Source of the DNA: an uncultured Prevotella sp.
Lineage (GTDB): Bacteria; Bacteroidota; Bacteroidia; Bacteroidales; Bacteroidaceae
DNA: 64,000 nt
Reading direction: 5' to 3'
NCBI GenBank assembly: GCA_944320305.1
Contig: CALUGW010000009.1
Coordinates: forward strand, 1 to 64,000
Shown here: one piece after another, positions 47,799 through 56,807 of the stretch
Layout: every line of letters begins with the position of its first letter
How positions within the stretch are numbered: the stretch's first letter is position 1
Notes under the pieces: generated by a model
What the model saw: the letters and a program-made list of their open reading frames with translations, nothing else
The model's database searches: none
Told to the model about the DNA's origin: nothing
Translations under genes and position numbers: made by a program

Positions 47799-47886
47799 GC
47801 ACAAAACGCGCTGACCCGCAAGCCGCGCCACCCTGTTTTTTCCGTAATGCGGGCTCTTGCGGCCGGTGCGGCTGTGGGAGAAACAC

Positions 47887-47926
47887 GAAAAAAGCGCCGC
47901 GGCAGACATGATGTCTGGAGCGGCGC
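47887..47926 (-). terminator. Terminator downstream of hsp20
   Basis: On the minus strand GCGCCGC..CAGACAT / ATGTCTG..GCGGCGC form a two-part stem (47894-47926) followed by six T. It lies about 90 bases after the Hsp20 stop codon; a second small hairpin (CCGAAAGGG/CCCTTCGG) is between. Confidence 0.8.
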
Positions 47927-48017
47927 CGTGTCAGCGCATGGTAAATATCGAGTTCGTCAGAACTCTTTCCGAAAGGGCTTTCGCCGTATCCCTTCGGATT
48001 TGTTCACAGGCCGGGCC

Positions 48018-48443
48018 TCAGCCCACCTCAATCTTGCGGGCGGGCTTCCCGGCGGCCTTCTCAACCTTGGGCAGGTCTATCGTCAGCACGCCGTCGCCGG
48101 CCTTGGCGCTCACCTTGTCCTTGTCAACGTCGTCGGGCAGCAACAGCGTCTGCTCATACTTGCTGTAGGCGAACTCGCGGCGCAGGTAGTGCTCGTGCTT
48201 GTTCTCGTCCTTCTTCTCGCCCTTGCTCTCCATCTTGATGTGCAGGTTGCCGTCGTTGTCGATGTTGATCTCGAAATCCTCCTTCTTCAGCCCCGGCGCG
48301 GCCACCTCCACGGTGTATGCCTTGTCGGTCTCCTTCACGTTGATTGCGGGCGCCGTGGCGCTTACGCGCGGCATGAAGTCAGTGTCGAAAAAGTTGCCGA
48401 ACACCTCCGGAATCCACGAATTTCTGTTCAATACTGGTAACAT
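48018..48443 (-). CDS. Hsp20/alpha-crystallin family small heat-shock protein
   Basis: A 141-residue ATP-independent holdase. The alpha-crystallin domain runs from about residue 35 (PAINVKETDKAYTVEVAAPGLKKEDFEI) to GVLTIDLPK, with the A-x-x-x-n-G-v-L signature (AKAGDGVLTIDLP) and a short tail ending RKIEVG, in which I-E-V is the oligomerisation motif. I chose the ATG at 48443 because AGGAGG lies 7 bases upstream, an unusually strong ribosome binding site for this phylum. The upstream DNA carries two copies of TTTGTCAACC (see 48578-48621). Confidence 0.92.
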   Translation of the reverse strand: MLPVLNRNSWIPEVFGNFFDTDFMPRVSATAPAINVKETDKAYTVEVAAPGLKKEDFEINIDNDGNLHIKMESKGEKKDENKHEHYLRREFAYSKYEQTLLLPDDVDKDKVSAKAGDGVLTIDLPKVEKAAGKPARKIEVG

Positions 48444-48577
48444 AATCAATCCTCCTGTTTTTTTGTTTATGTCGTTTTGTGCCCTCCCGGAGCCTTGGCC
48501 TTGCGGCCGCCGCCCCGTCGCGGCTGCCCCTCGCTCTCGCTCGGAGCTTTCATTGGCATAAGTGCAATTTGCGTGCC

Positions 48578-48621
48578 GGTTGACAAAACACGCCAAAATG
48601 GCCTTTTTGGTTGACAAATTG
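48578..48621 (-). promoter_or_regulatory. Repeated TTTGTCAACC element upstream of hsp20
   Basis: On the minus strand TTTGTCAACC occurs at 48609-48618 and again at 48578-48587, 31 bp (three helical turns) apart; the upstream copy is part of a near-palindrome TGACAATTTGTCA. No TAnnTTTG box is evident near the gene. This could be a heat-shock operator or an alternative-sigma promoter; it does not look like CIRCE. Confidence 0.4.
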
Positions 48622-48639
48622 TCAGTAAAAGTGATGTCT

Positions 48640-49165
48640 AAGGGTTAAAAATTAAAGATTAAAAGTTAAAAGAATTACTTCTGTGGCTGTTTTAAGCCCC
48701 GCGCGTTCCTGTAAGACCGATTTCCGCAGGGCTATTGCCTGCCTCCCGTCTCCAGCCTCCTGTCTCCTTGAATTTAACACTTCGTTTTCCATCGAAATAG
48801 AAAAATTCCGGCGGTTTTTGCCGCCCTTTGGGGCCGTAAAACGCCTCCGGCTTTCCAATATGGCCCATATTGCGGTGCGATATGGGCCATATCGCGGTGC
48901 GAAATGGCCCATATCGGAAGCCGGAAAGGCCCTTCTTGCAGGGCAAAAAAGCCCGTTTTGGGGCTGAAAAGGGTGGTTTCGGGGGCTGATTTTATTGCAC
49001 AATAGGGCTTATAAGACTTATAAGTCCTATAAGGCCAATAGGTTACAGTTGCACACTCATATCCGGCTTATTTGCGGCCAAAGGATTTTTATTTTCAAAT
49101 ACGCGAAATTTCAGGGGCAAACCTATATGGATGTTTAACAGCTGTGAAATCGTCTTAACGCGGCA
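48640..49165 (+). repeat. Class-2 intergenic element, copy F
   Basis: Same orientation as copy E: TTAAAAATTAAAG units, GAATTACTTCTGTGGCTG, TCTCCTG-type 7-nt units, the box (48771-48800), a 22-nt array, TTATTGCACAAT, four 9-nt units GGCTTATAA GACTTATAA GTCCTATAA GGCCAATAG (49006-49041), GGTTACAGTTGCACACTCATAT and GCGAAATTTCAGGG. Compared with D and E it lacks the AACTCTTAATTC block, and its 9-nt units have a different sequence in the same place. The 48444-49407 gap otherwise contains the hsp20 control region and the hairpin at 49331-49391. Confidence 0.85.
48833..48964. repeat. 22-nt palindromic array F (about 5-6 units)
   Basis: Exact units start at 48855, 48877, 48899, 48921 and 48943; a degenerate one precedes. 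The unit at 48877 (GCGATATGGGCCATATCGC) is a full palindrome apart from its central base. Confidence 0.85.
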
Positions 49166-49330
49166 GCCGGCTCTCTTCAGTCTCCCTGGCAGGGCGGGGC
49201 GTCAGCCTTCTTCGCGCCGCTGCGGGCGCATCGCCGGCCTCGGCGGTAGCAGGCAGGCTGCGGCTGCGGTTGGAAGTGCGGCTGAAGTTTTGGTGAGGCT
49301 TTGGCGCTAATGTCGGAAAAAAACGCTAAT

Positions 49331-49391
49331 TTTGCGTCCGGCCCCGGCTGGACGGCACCAGCTGCGCCGCCCAGCCGGGGCCGGACGCAAA
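49331..49391 (+). promoter_or_regulatory. Perfect 21-bp hairpin in the leader of the beta-propeller gene
   Basis: Arms 49331-49351 and 49371-49391 (TTTGCGTCCGGCCCCGGCTG type, GC-rich) are perfectly complementary over 21 bp with a 19-nt loop. The left arm begins within the TAATTTTG -7 element (49327-49334), so the whole structure is in the 5' leader and ends 16 bases before the ATG. It is followed by AAATAAAAAA, not by T, so it is not a terminator for the plus strand. Confidence 0.75.
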
Positions 49392-49407
49392 TAAAAAACC
49401 TGAAATT

Positions 49408-51042
49408 ATGAACAGAAAAGCATTGCTCACCGTGGCGCTCGCCGCCATGACGCAGGCCGCCGCGACGGCCGCCGACAACGACTGGGACCGCCTCATCCGC
49501 GGCGGACGCTTCATGGACCGCATCATGCCCATGCAGGGCCGTGTGCTCAGCTCCGACTGCTGGGGCGCGCCCGGCACCCGCCCGAGGCTCACAGACAACG
49601 GCATCGAGAGCCCCGACACGTCCTACTGGGGCGGAAACATCCTCAAGGGCAGCGACGGGCTGTACCACATGAACGTGGCCGGATGGCCCGAAAGCTCGCC
49701 CAGAGGCCACAACACGTGGTCGCGGTCGGACACTTATCACGCCGTGAGCGATAACCTCTGGGGCCCCTACCGCGTGACGGCCACGCTCGGCCCGGGCCAC
49801 AACCCCGAGACCTACCGCGCCAAGGACGGCCGCTACGTGTGCTACGTGATTGACGCCCGCTACATCAGCGACAGCCTCGGCGGACCCTGGCAGAAGAGCG
49901 CCTTCGACTTCGACCTGCGCGACCGCAAGATTCTCAAGAACCTGTCGAACATCACCTTCGCCACACGCCAGGACGGCTCCATGCTCGCCGTGGACCGCGG
50001 CGGCAGCGTGTGGGTGAGCCGCGACGGCATCTCGGCCTACCGCCAGATCACCGACCGCACCGTCTATCAGGGCAACATCCGCTACTACGAGGACCCCGTG
50101 GTGTGGCGCGACAGCCTGCAGTACCACATGATCGTGAACGACTGGAACGCCCGCATAGCCTATTACAGCCGCTCCGTCGACGGCGTTCACTGGGTGACGG
50201 AGCAGGGCGAGGCCTATCTGCCGGGCTGCTCCAGACACGAGGACGGCACCGTGGAGAACTGGTTCAAGTACGAGCGGGCCAAGGTTTACCTTGACGAGAC
50301 CGGCCGCGCCTCGCTCATCAACTTCGCCGTCATAGACACCATAAAGAACGAGGACAAGGCCAACGACAACCACAGCTCCAAGAACATCACCATGCCCCTT
50401 AACCGCGGGCTGCTGCTCGAGGTGCTCAACACCGAGCCTATAGACACCTCCACGGCTGCCGTCCGCGTGCTCGTCAAGGCCGAGGAGGGCTTCGACCCGC
50501 TCACACAGCTTGACACCGGGTCGCTGGTGTTCGGCAGCTATAACCTTGTGAACTACGGGCGGGGCGCCCGCGTGGTCTCCGCCGAGCCTCGGGGCAAAGA
50601 CCTCGTGCTCACGTTCGGCGGCGGCAGTGGCATCGGCGCCGCCGAGTTCGCCCCCAAGATGATTGGCCGCGACAAGAGCGGGGCCATGGTCTACGGCTAC
50701 GCCCGCCTGCCTTACGTCAACTACCGCCCCGCCATACTCTCGGCCCTGCGCCCCGTCGGCGACGGCAGGAGGCTCACAGCCGTGGCGGTGGAGAACTTCG
50801 GACTGTCCGCCTCGGCCCCGGTCACCATCCGCGTGACCGACAACCGCGGCACGCTCCTGGCCACCGGCAGCGCCGGCGCCATAGAGCCTTACGGGCGGGC
50901 TGACGTGAAGCTGGAGCCTGTGGCCGACATACCGGAAGGCGCCAAGGGCATTACCGTCACCTTCTACGGCGCCGACGGCGCCCGTGGCGACGACAACCGC
51001 TTCAGCCTTGACGACGCCACGGCTGCGCAGGGCCAGCGCTGA
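49408..51042 (+). CDS. Secreted five-bladed beta-propeller protein (GH43/GH117-like glycosidase fold)
   Basis: A 544-residue exported protein (signal peptide NRKALLTVALAAMTQAAATAA). Blade-type repeats include SPDTSYWGGNILKGSDGLYHMNVAGWPE, RDGISAYRQITDRTVYQGNIRYYEDPVVWRDSLQYHMIVNDWNARIAYYSRSVDGVHW and VENWFKYERAKVYLDETG. The acidic residues D in DTSYWG, ED in YYEDPVVW and E in ENWFKYERAK are good candidates for the catalytic set of a GH43-like enzyme. The last 150 residues form a beta-rich C-terminal domain. The substrate is unknown; there is no PUL around it. The leader carries a long perfect hairpin. Confidence 0.7.
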   Translation: MNRKALLTVALAAMTQAAATAADNDWDRLIRGGRFMDRIMPMQGRVLSSDCWGAPGTRPRLTDNGIESPDTSYWGGNILKGSDGLYHMNVAGWPESSPRGHNTWSRSDTYHAVSDNLWGPYRVTATLGPGHNPETYRAKDGRYVCYVIDARYISDSLGGPWQKSAFDFDLRDRKILKNLSNITFATRQDGSMLAVDRGGSVWVSRDGISAYRQITDRTVYQGNIRYYEDPVVWRDSLQYHMIVNDWNARIAYYSRSVDGVHWVTEQGEAYLPGCSRHEDGTVENWFKYERAKVYLDETGRASLINFAVIDTIKNEDKANDNHSSKNITMPLNRGLLLEVLNTEPIDTSTAAVRVLVKAEEGFDPLTQLDTGSLVFGSYNLVNYGRGARVVSAEPRGKDLVLTFGGGSGIGAAEFAPKMIGRDKSGAMVYGYARLPYVNYRPAILSALRPVGDGRRLTAVAVENFGLSASAPVTIRVTDNRGTLLATGSAGAIEPYGRADVKLEPVADIPEGAKGITVTFYGADGARGDDNRFSLDDATAAQGQR

Positions 51043-51164
51043 CAGACGCGCGAACACGGCCTGCGCAGGGAGCACATCCGACGACCGCGAGGACTACAGC
51101 GAGGAGCACGTGCGCGGCAACTTCGGCGTGGCAGGCGAGGACTGACGGCAGGCCCCGGCCGGCC

Positions 51165-52397
51165 TCAGGTGTATATCAGCGTGGTCATCAGCGCCGGGTC
51201 GAACGTCTCGCGGGCCACCTGCATAATCTCTTCGGCCGTGATGGCGTCGATGCGGGCCAGCAGCGCGGGCACGTCTTTCTCGCGGCCGTAGTGCAGGTAG
51301 CTCTTGCCGAAGTCGAGCGCAAAGCTCTCGCGGTTGTCGCAGGCCACCGCTATCTGGCCCTTTATCTGCTTCTTGGCGGCCGTGAGCTGCGCCGCCGAGA
51401 GCGGCTTGAGCATCACGCGGTCAAGCTCGCGGCGCACCAGCCGGCGGCAGCGGGCCACGTCGTGCTGGTCGCAGCCGAAGTAGACGCACCACACGCCGGT
51501 GTCGGAGTAGGACACCATCGAGCTGTCCACCGTGTACACCAGGCCGTTGCGCTCGCGCAGCGCCATGTTCAGCCGGGCGTTCATGCCCGGGCCTCCCAGA
51601 ATGTTGTTGAGCAGATAGAGGGCCATGCGGCGCTCGTCGTGAGCGCTGTATGCCCTGTTGCCCGTCAGCACGTGGGCCTGGTGGGTGCCCCGGCAGGCGG
51701 TCTTCTCCTGCGGCAGATAGGCTGGCAGCGGCGCGGCGGGCGCCGCGCCGTCCTTTTGTGGCGCGGCGTCGGGAAATCCGGCCGTGGCCCGGCGGAGCAG
51801 GCGGACAAGGCGTGCGAAGTCCAGATTGCCGTAGGCAAAGAACACTGCGTTGTCGGGGCGGTACAGCCGCCGGGTGAATCTCAGCGCGTCGGCCGTGGTG
51901 AACGTGTGCAGCAGGTCGGCCCTTCCCAGTATGTTGTGGCCCAGCGGATGGCCGCTGAAAAGCAGGTTCTCGAACTCGTCGTAGATCAGTTCGGCGGGCG
52001 AGTCGTTGTAGCTCTGTATCTCGTCGCAGATCACCTCCACCTCCTTGTCAATCTCGTGCTGCGGGTAGCGGCTGTGGAACACGATGTCCGTGAGCAGGTC
52101 AACGGCCCTGGCGAAGTGCTCGCGCGGGATGGCGGCGTAGTAGACGGTGTCCTCCTTGTTGGTGAAGGCGTTGAGGTCGCCGCCCACGCTCTCCAGGCAG
52201 TTCAGTATGTGCCATGCGCGGCGGCGGTCTGTTCCCTTGAACGTGTTGTGCTCGCAGAAGTGCGCCAGACCCTCCTCGCCGGGCCGCTCGTCGCGCGTTC
52301 CGGCGCCTATCTGGTAGCCGCAGTAGACCACGGGCGAGGCCGACGCAAGGTGAATCACGCGCAGTCCGTTGTCAAGCGTGCAGGTGTTGTATTCCAT
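51165..52397 (-). CDS. M16 family metallopeptidase (pitrilysin-like)
   Basis: A 410-residue zinc peptidase. The inverted zinc motif HxxEH is HFCEH (46-50), with the distal glutamate in KEVEVICDEI; the second, inactive M16 half (from about 200) contains the substrate-binding ERNGLVYTVDS motif. Such single-chain enzymes work as dimers on short peptides. No signal peptide is seen, so it is probably cytosolic. TACCTTTG at 52429-52436 is the -7 box, 31 bases upstream. No clear terminator lies between it and the propeller gene (122 bp, convergent). Confidence 0.9.
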   Translation of the reverse strand: MEYNTCTLDNGLRVIHLASASPVVYCGYQIGAGTRDERPGEEGLAHFCEHNTFKGTDRRRAWHILNCLESVGGDLNAFTNKEDTVYYAAIPREHFARAVDLLTDIVFHSRYPQHEIDKEVEVICDEIQSYNDSPAELIYDEFENLLFSGHPLGHNILGRADLLHTFTTADALRFTRRLYRPDNAVFFAYGNLDFARLVRLLRRATAGFPDAAPQKDGAAPAAPLPAYLPQEKTACRGTHQAHVLTGNRAYSAHDERRMALYLLNNILGGPGMNARLNMALRERNGLVYTVDSSMVSYSDTGVWCVYFGCDQHDVARCRRLVRRELDRVMLKPLSAAQLTAAKKQIKGQIAVACDNRESFALDFGKSYLHYGREKDVPALLARIDAITAEEIMQVARETFDPALMTTLIYT

Positions 52398-52443
52398 TTT
52401 TGGTTCTCAGCATTGGTTGAACTGCCTGCAAAGGTAGCAAAAA

Positions 52444-52559
52444 GAGTGAAAAGCGAAGAGTGAAGAGTGAAAAATCAATGTGCAAAAGGCGAAGAGCGTG
52501 GAATCTGCGTGCCCGCGAGGCATATTGATTCTTCGCTCTTCACTCTTCACTTTTCACTC
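52444..52559. repeat. Long hairpin of 7-nt units (40-nt arms)
   Basis: Arms 52444-52483 and 52520-52559 (GAGTGAA units) are complementary at 36 of 40 positions; all four differences are transitions. The loop is 36 nt. The right arm covers the last 13 bases of the neighbouring 1290-residue gene, encoding its C-terminal Ser-Glu-Lys and the TGA stop. Confidence 0.85.
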
Positions 52560-55500
52560 ACCACGGGGCTTCCGTCGGCCGCGAATCCTTCGGCGGAGAC
52601 CACAAGCTGCTTGCACGACGAGTTGTTGTAGAACTCAACGGTGGCCTCGCCCCGGCCGTCGGCCTTCACCGCCGGGTTCCAGTAGAGCGTGCGGCGGTGG
52701 TCCTCCTCCTTGGGCATCAGGCTGTAGTCGGGCATTTGGAACGTCTCCACGCGGCTGTAGCCGTCGAAGTGGGTCACGCGCAGGCCTTTCTGCCTTGAGG
52801 CCGGCAGGTCATGATGACTGTAGAGAAAGACCGTCACCGGCGAGCGGCGGTCCAGATTGTCAATGCTGATGTACTTGCGCCACACGTTCTCGTCCTCTGA
52901 GATGTAGGCCGACTTGAAGTTGTCGAGCGAGGCGTCCATTGTCTCCTTGCTTATCATGTCGAGCCGCGTTTCGTCAAAGTCCTCATATCTTATGGCTCCC
53001 GATGTTCTGGTCACGGTGTAGAACTTGTTGTTCAGCACCCACACCACCGGCCTGTTCTTATAGGCCAGTCCCTCGCTCTGGGCGAAGAACTGGTGCCCCC
53101 ATTCGCTCTCTTTCTCGTAAAGTTCCACGTATGTCGGCAACTTCGACGGCCCGCCGCTGCCTCTGCTGCCGGAGAATCTTATGCCGTCGCCGGGCGTGGC
53201 GTCAGACACGTTGCCGAGCGTCATAGACGACGGAATCCACCCCTTTGTGCCCTCGCGGACGCGCAGCTCGTGGTTTTCGGTCGTGTCGGGCACGTTTGTC
53301 ACCAGCCCGTCCATCTCGGAGGCTGACCCGCTGAAGAAGCTGTTCTTGGCCGCCAGCCACTCGAATATGGTGGGCGTCTCTTCGCCCCGGTCGTAGATCT
53401 CGTCGGCGGCCTTGTCGCAGTCGTAGCGCACGGCAGACCAGAATGCGCCCCGGCGCTCGCTTTCCCACGCGGCGCGTGCGTTGTCAAACAGATTGCCGTT
53501 CACCGTCACTTCCTTTATCGTGTGCACACGGTCTGCCATCGGAATGTTCTCCTCCTTGGCGTCGAAGTCGGCCGATGCGGTTGCAATGGGGCGCGGCTCG
53601 GCCAGCTCTATGCGCTCCGTCTCCATGGGCGAGAGCAGGCGCGGGGCGGGGGAGAAGTTGCGGTCGATGCCCACGCGGTAGCGTCGCGCCTTGCCGTCCT
53701 GGTCGCGCGTGTTGAGCAGCAGCGTCCACTCGCCCTCGCAGTCGGGCAGACGGAAGGCGTAGTTGCCGGCGGAGTCGGTCCGGGCGCGGCCGTTCATCGA
53801 CTCGCCCGCGCTGTTGTAGAGCGTGGCCGTGAGGCTCACCCCGGCTGCGGAGTCGCGCTTGCGGGCGGGCCGGAGGCGTCCGTAGAGGTAGAGTCCGTCC
53901 TCAATCGGGTGGCGCCTTTCAAACCTTTCCTCGCCCTCCATCTGGCGCAGGTCGTAGCGCCGCCAGCCCTGCACCATCATCAGCAGGTCGGCGGCGCGGC
54001 GGTGCTCAGGGTCGTCGGCCTCAAGGTAGTACTCGGGATGGCTGATATAGCCGCGCAGGTCGGAGGCCAGCAGCAGCCACGTGGCGGCGTCGCCCGCGCT
54101 GCCGTTCACGTCGGCGGCGCGGTCGCGCACGCTGACGGAGAACGTGGCGCCGGGCAGGGTCTTGGTCTTCAGCGTAAGTTTGCCGCAGGGCGAGAGCGCG
54201 CCCTCGGCTCTCACGCCGATGGAATCGACGCCGCCCTGAGGATAGACGAACACCATGCGCTCGGCCACGATGGCTCCGTCGGGGTGTATCAGGGCCAGCT
54301 GGCTCACGCCGTCGGCCATGTCGGCCTTGGCGAAGCGGCGTCGGGCGACCCTTTCGCCGGGCTGTATTATGTCGGTGGCGTCAGCGTTTCCGCCGTTGAC
54401 GAGCACCAGGGCCAGCGGCCCGCCATAGTCAGCCGTGCGGCTCACAGTGGCGTAGACGTGATAGTCGTCGCACGCATCGACAGTCAGCACGCAGCCTGCG
54501 GCGTCTGCATTGGGCAGGGTGAAGCAGTGCTTTCGGCCTTTCTCGTCGGTCAGCGAGAGTGTGGCCGGGGAGTCCGTCGGCACAAGATCGAACACGCCGC
54601 GCCCCTCGCGCAGCGTCCTTACCCCGGTGGTTGTGCCGTCGGGCAGTGTGAGCGTGCCTGCGGTGTCGAGCGGGCGGCCGTCCTTGTCGGTCACGGCGAA
54701 GGCCACCTTGGACTTCAATCCCCTGACCAGCCGCCCTCCCTCGGGATAAAAGTCCACATTTATTGATTGTCTCTCGGTGCTGTCCTGTCCGCGCGAGCTT
54801 GGCATCCGCTTGCGCCACACCGGCTCGGCTATCTGCGGACGGCTGTAGTCGCCGTCCTTCTCCGGCGCGTTGAATATCGGGAACACGCGCGAGAAGGCCC
54901 ACGCCTCGTCCCAGTTGAGCATATAGCGGGTGTATGCCCTCACCTCGTAGAAGCCCGAGGTGAGCAGCCTGTCGAGCTTTATCGAGCCTGAGCCGCGCCC
55001 GTTGTCGAGCTTAATCTTGCGCTGCTCGACCACCTCGCCCGTTGGGTCGAGCAGCTCCACGTACATCACGCGGCTCATGTCCGACAGCCGACGGCGGTCG
55101 GCGCGCACCACGTAGGCGCTGAACCAGATGGTCTCGCCGCGGAAGTAGGCCGTGTTGTCGAAGTGCAGATAGACTTTCTCCTGCGGGAAGAGGCGGTTGA
55201 ACGCGCCGATGTTGTCCACAAAGCGGCGCAGCGAGTCGGCCGCGCCGGCAGTGGCTGCGGGGCGTCCGTCTTTCAGGGCGGCCAGCGTTTCCTCGCCGGC
55301 GGTGCGCCTCACAACCTCCGTTCTGCGCCAGAACGCGGCGTCATAGCCAGCCTTGTCTATCTGGCGGCGCAGGTCTTTGGCCGGCAGCGTGCGTCTGCCG
55401 CCAGTTGCGGCGGTGTCGCCCACGTTGTAGAGCAGCGAGGCGAAGGTTATGGGTGTGCCCCGGTTGTTGAACGAGGCGTCCACACTTACCGTCCTCACCT

Positions 55501-56419
55501 CGCTGAATCCACGTGACGTGTCGTAGTCGATGGTGAGGCTCACGTCGGCTTTCACGTTGCTGGGGCGGCTCCGCCCCAGCGAGCTTACTATGCGGATGTT
55601 GTGCAGCCTGCCCTCAACCTTCAGCAGGCTGTTGTCTGATGCGTCCGCGTAGACAGTGCCCTCGAAAAGCCGCCTGGCACTGTGCTGCCCGTTGGGAGCA
55701 AAGTGTATGGCAAAGACAGTGCGCTCGCCGTTGTCTATCACGTCGTAAGTGATGTTGTAAAAGGCTCTGAAATTCCAGTGCAGCGGGCAGATGAAGTCGT
55801 AGTAGTCGAGTGTGTTGGCGTCGCTCACCGGGCAGGTTTCCGACAGTGTGAGCAGGTTGGCGGAGTGGGCGAGGCGGCCTTCGGCCAGCCGCTCGTCGTC
55901 GGAATATCGGCCCGTGACGAGCCTCGGCCTGCTCATGGCGAATGCAGACCCGGCCCTGACGAACGCCTCCACCATGCTCGTCGTGCGTCTGCCGACGGCT
56001 GTTGTCTGGCGGTAGAAGAACGTTGAGGCGGCTTTCCTGTTCTCCTTCATCTGCCTTGCGGCCTCCTTGATGATCTTGTCGAGCCGCCGCTCTATCGGCA
56101 CCACGTCCACATTGCCGAGCGCGACGCTGCCCGGCAGCAGCCTCACGGTGTCGCCGAGCAGGGCTGCGGGCCGGCTGACGGGGCGGTAGCCTACGAACGA
56201 GACCGTCAGCGTGTCTGTCTGTGAGGCACTGATGCGGAACAGGCCTTCGGAGTTTGCCACAGTCGCCGCGCCGCCTGTGGAGCGCACGACGGCCAGCGGC
56301 AGCGGCCCGCCGGTGGCCCCGTCGGCCACGCACCCCGTGAGCACGGCGTCCTGGGCGCGGCCCGCCGCGGCGGCAAGAAGCAGGGCCGCGGCGGCAATGA
56401 CATTCTTGAACATATGCAT
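52547..56419 (-). CDS. Very large exported protein with carboxypeptidase-regulatory-like and MG2-like domains
   Basis: A 1290-residue exported protein (signal peptide MFKNVIAAAALLLAAAAGRAQ). Residues 25-100 form a CarboxypepD_reg-like beta-sandwich (GCVADGATGGPLPLAVVRSTG..SVSFVGY). A central stretch near 405-520 (YLHFDNTAYFRGETIWFSAYVV, SGFYEVRAYTRYMLNWDE) matches macroglobulin MG2-type domains. Further sandwich repeats follow, and the C-terminus (NPAVKADGRGEATVEFYNNSS) has the typical ending of this Bacteroidetes family. There is no beta-barrel and no protease motif. It is probably anchored in the periplasm or outer membrane with an unknown role. The start is 56419 or 56413; TATCTTTG at 56442-56449 is the -7 box. 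Its last three residues and stop are encoded by the repeat hairpin. Confidence 0.78.
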   Translation of the reverse strand: MHMFKNVIAAAALLLAAAAGRAQDAVLTGCVADGATGGPLPLAVVRSTGGAATVANSEGLFRISASQTDTLTVSFVGYRPVSRPAALLGDTVRLLPGSVALGNVDVVPIERRLDKIIKEAARQMKENRKAASTFFYRQTTAVGRRTTSMVEAFVRAGSAFAMSRPRLVTGRYSDDERLAEGRLAHSANLLTLSETCPVSDANTLDYYDFICPLHWNFRAFYNITYDVIDNGERTVFAIHFAPNGQHSARRLFEGTVYADASDNSLLKVEGRLHNIRIVSSLGRSRPSNVKADVSLTIDYDTSRGFSEVRTVSVDASFNNRGTPITFASLLYNVGDTAATGGRRTLPAKDLRRQIDKAGYDAAFWRRTEVVRRTAGEETLAALKDGRPAATAGAADSLRRFVDNIGAFNRLFPQEKVYLHFDNTAYFRGETIWFSAYVVRADRRRLSDMSRVMYVELLDPTGEVVEQRKIKLDNGRGSGSIKLDRLLTSGFYEVRAYTRYMLNWDEAWAFSRVFPIFNAPEKDGDYSRPQIAEPVWRKRMPSSRGQDSTERQSINVDFYPEGGRLVRGLKSKVAFAVTDKDGRPLDTAGTLTLPDGTTTGVRTLREGRGVFDLVPTDSPATLSLTDEKGRKHCFTLPNADAAGCVLTVDACDDYHVYATVSRTADYGGPLALVLVNGGNADATDIIQPGERVARRRFAKADMADGVSQLALIHPDGAIVAERMVFVYPQGGVDSIGVRAEGALSPCGKLTLKTKTLPGATFSVSVRDRAADVNGSAGDAATWLLLASDLRGYISHPEYYLEADDPEHRRAADLLMMVQGWRRYDLRQMEGEERFERRHPIEDGLYLYGRLRPARKRDSAAGVSLTATLYNSAGESMNGRARTDSAGNYAFRLPDCEGEWTLLLNTRDQDGKARRYRVGIDRNFSPAPRLLSPMETERIELAEPRPIATASADFDAKEENIPMADRVHTIKEVTVNGNLFDNARAAWESERRGAFWSAVRYDCDKAADEIYDRGEETPTIFEWLAAKNSFFSGSASEMDGLVTNVPDTTENHELRVREGTKGWIPSSMTLGNVSDATPGDGIRFSGSRGSGGPSKLPTYVELYEKESEWGHQFFAQSEGLAYKNRPVVWVLNNKFYTVTRTSGAIRYEDFDETRLDMISKETMDASLDNFKSAYISEDENVWRKYISIDNLDRRSPVTVFLYSHHDLPASRQKGLRVTHFDGYSRVETFQMPDYSLMPKEEDHRRTLYWNPAVKADGRGEATVEFYNNSSCKQLVVSAEGFAADGSPVVSEK

Positions 56420-56807
56420 GCGAAAGATTATTAGCGTTCTTCAAAGATACGAATATTATTGCAGACGAGCGCAGCCCGTGCGTTAATCTTGTTTAACCCA
56501 AATCATCCGTCAGACCGCGTTTGCCCTGTTCGGGGCCGGTGGCTGACGGCGCTACGCAACCCGCGCCGGCGCCGCCGCAGTCCGATGGAATGGGGCTTTT
56601 ATGCGGATTTCGGGCCGTCTCAGGCTGCGCCGGCAGGCGTTTTTTTACTGATTGGAGCAAGTGTTTTTACCCATTGGCGGTCTGCGCGGTGTCGGCGCGT
56701 GGCCTTTTTTCACGGAAATTCATATCTTTGTGAATGAAAATGCCGCGACATCCGGCGGACGCAGTTCCGCCGGCGGGCGCGGGCGGAACACCAAAAACCA
56801 CCGCAAC
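56420..56807. other. Divergent intergenic region
   Basis: The 388-bp gap contains the -7 elements of the large exported protein (56442-56449, minus) and of the YiiX-like gene (TATCTTTG 56723-56730, plus). I see no other gene, repeat or hairpin in it. Confidence 0.5.

Noticed and set aside
47930-48017. Small RNA or tRNA gene between the MATE and hsp20 genes
   Set aside because: Only simple hairpins are visible; there is no cloverleaf and no promoter. It reads as the 3' untranslated end of hsp20 with its terminator.
48444-48617. Longer N-terminus of Hsp20
   Set aside because: The extension runs through the upstream regulatory repeats, while a strong AGGAGG precedes the ATG at 48443.
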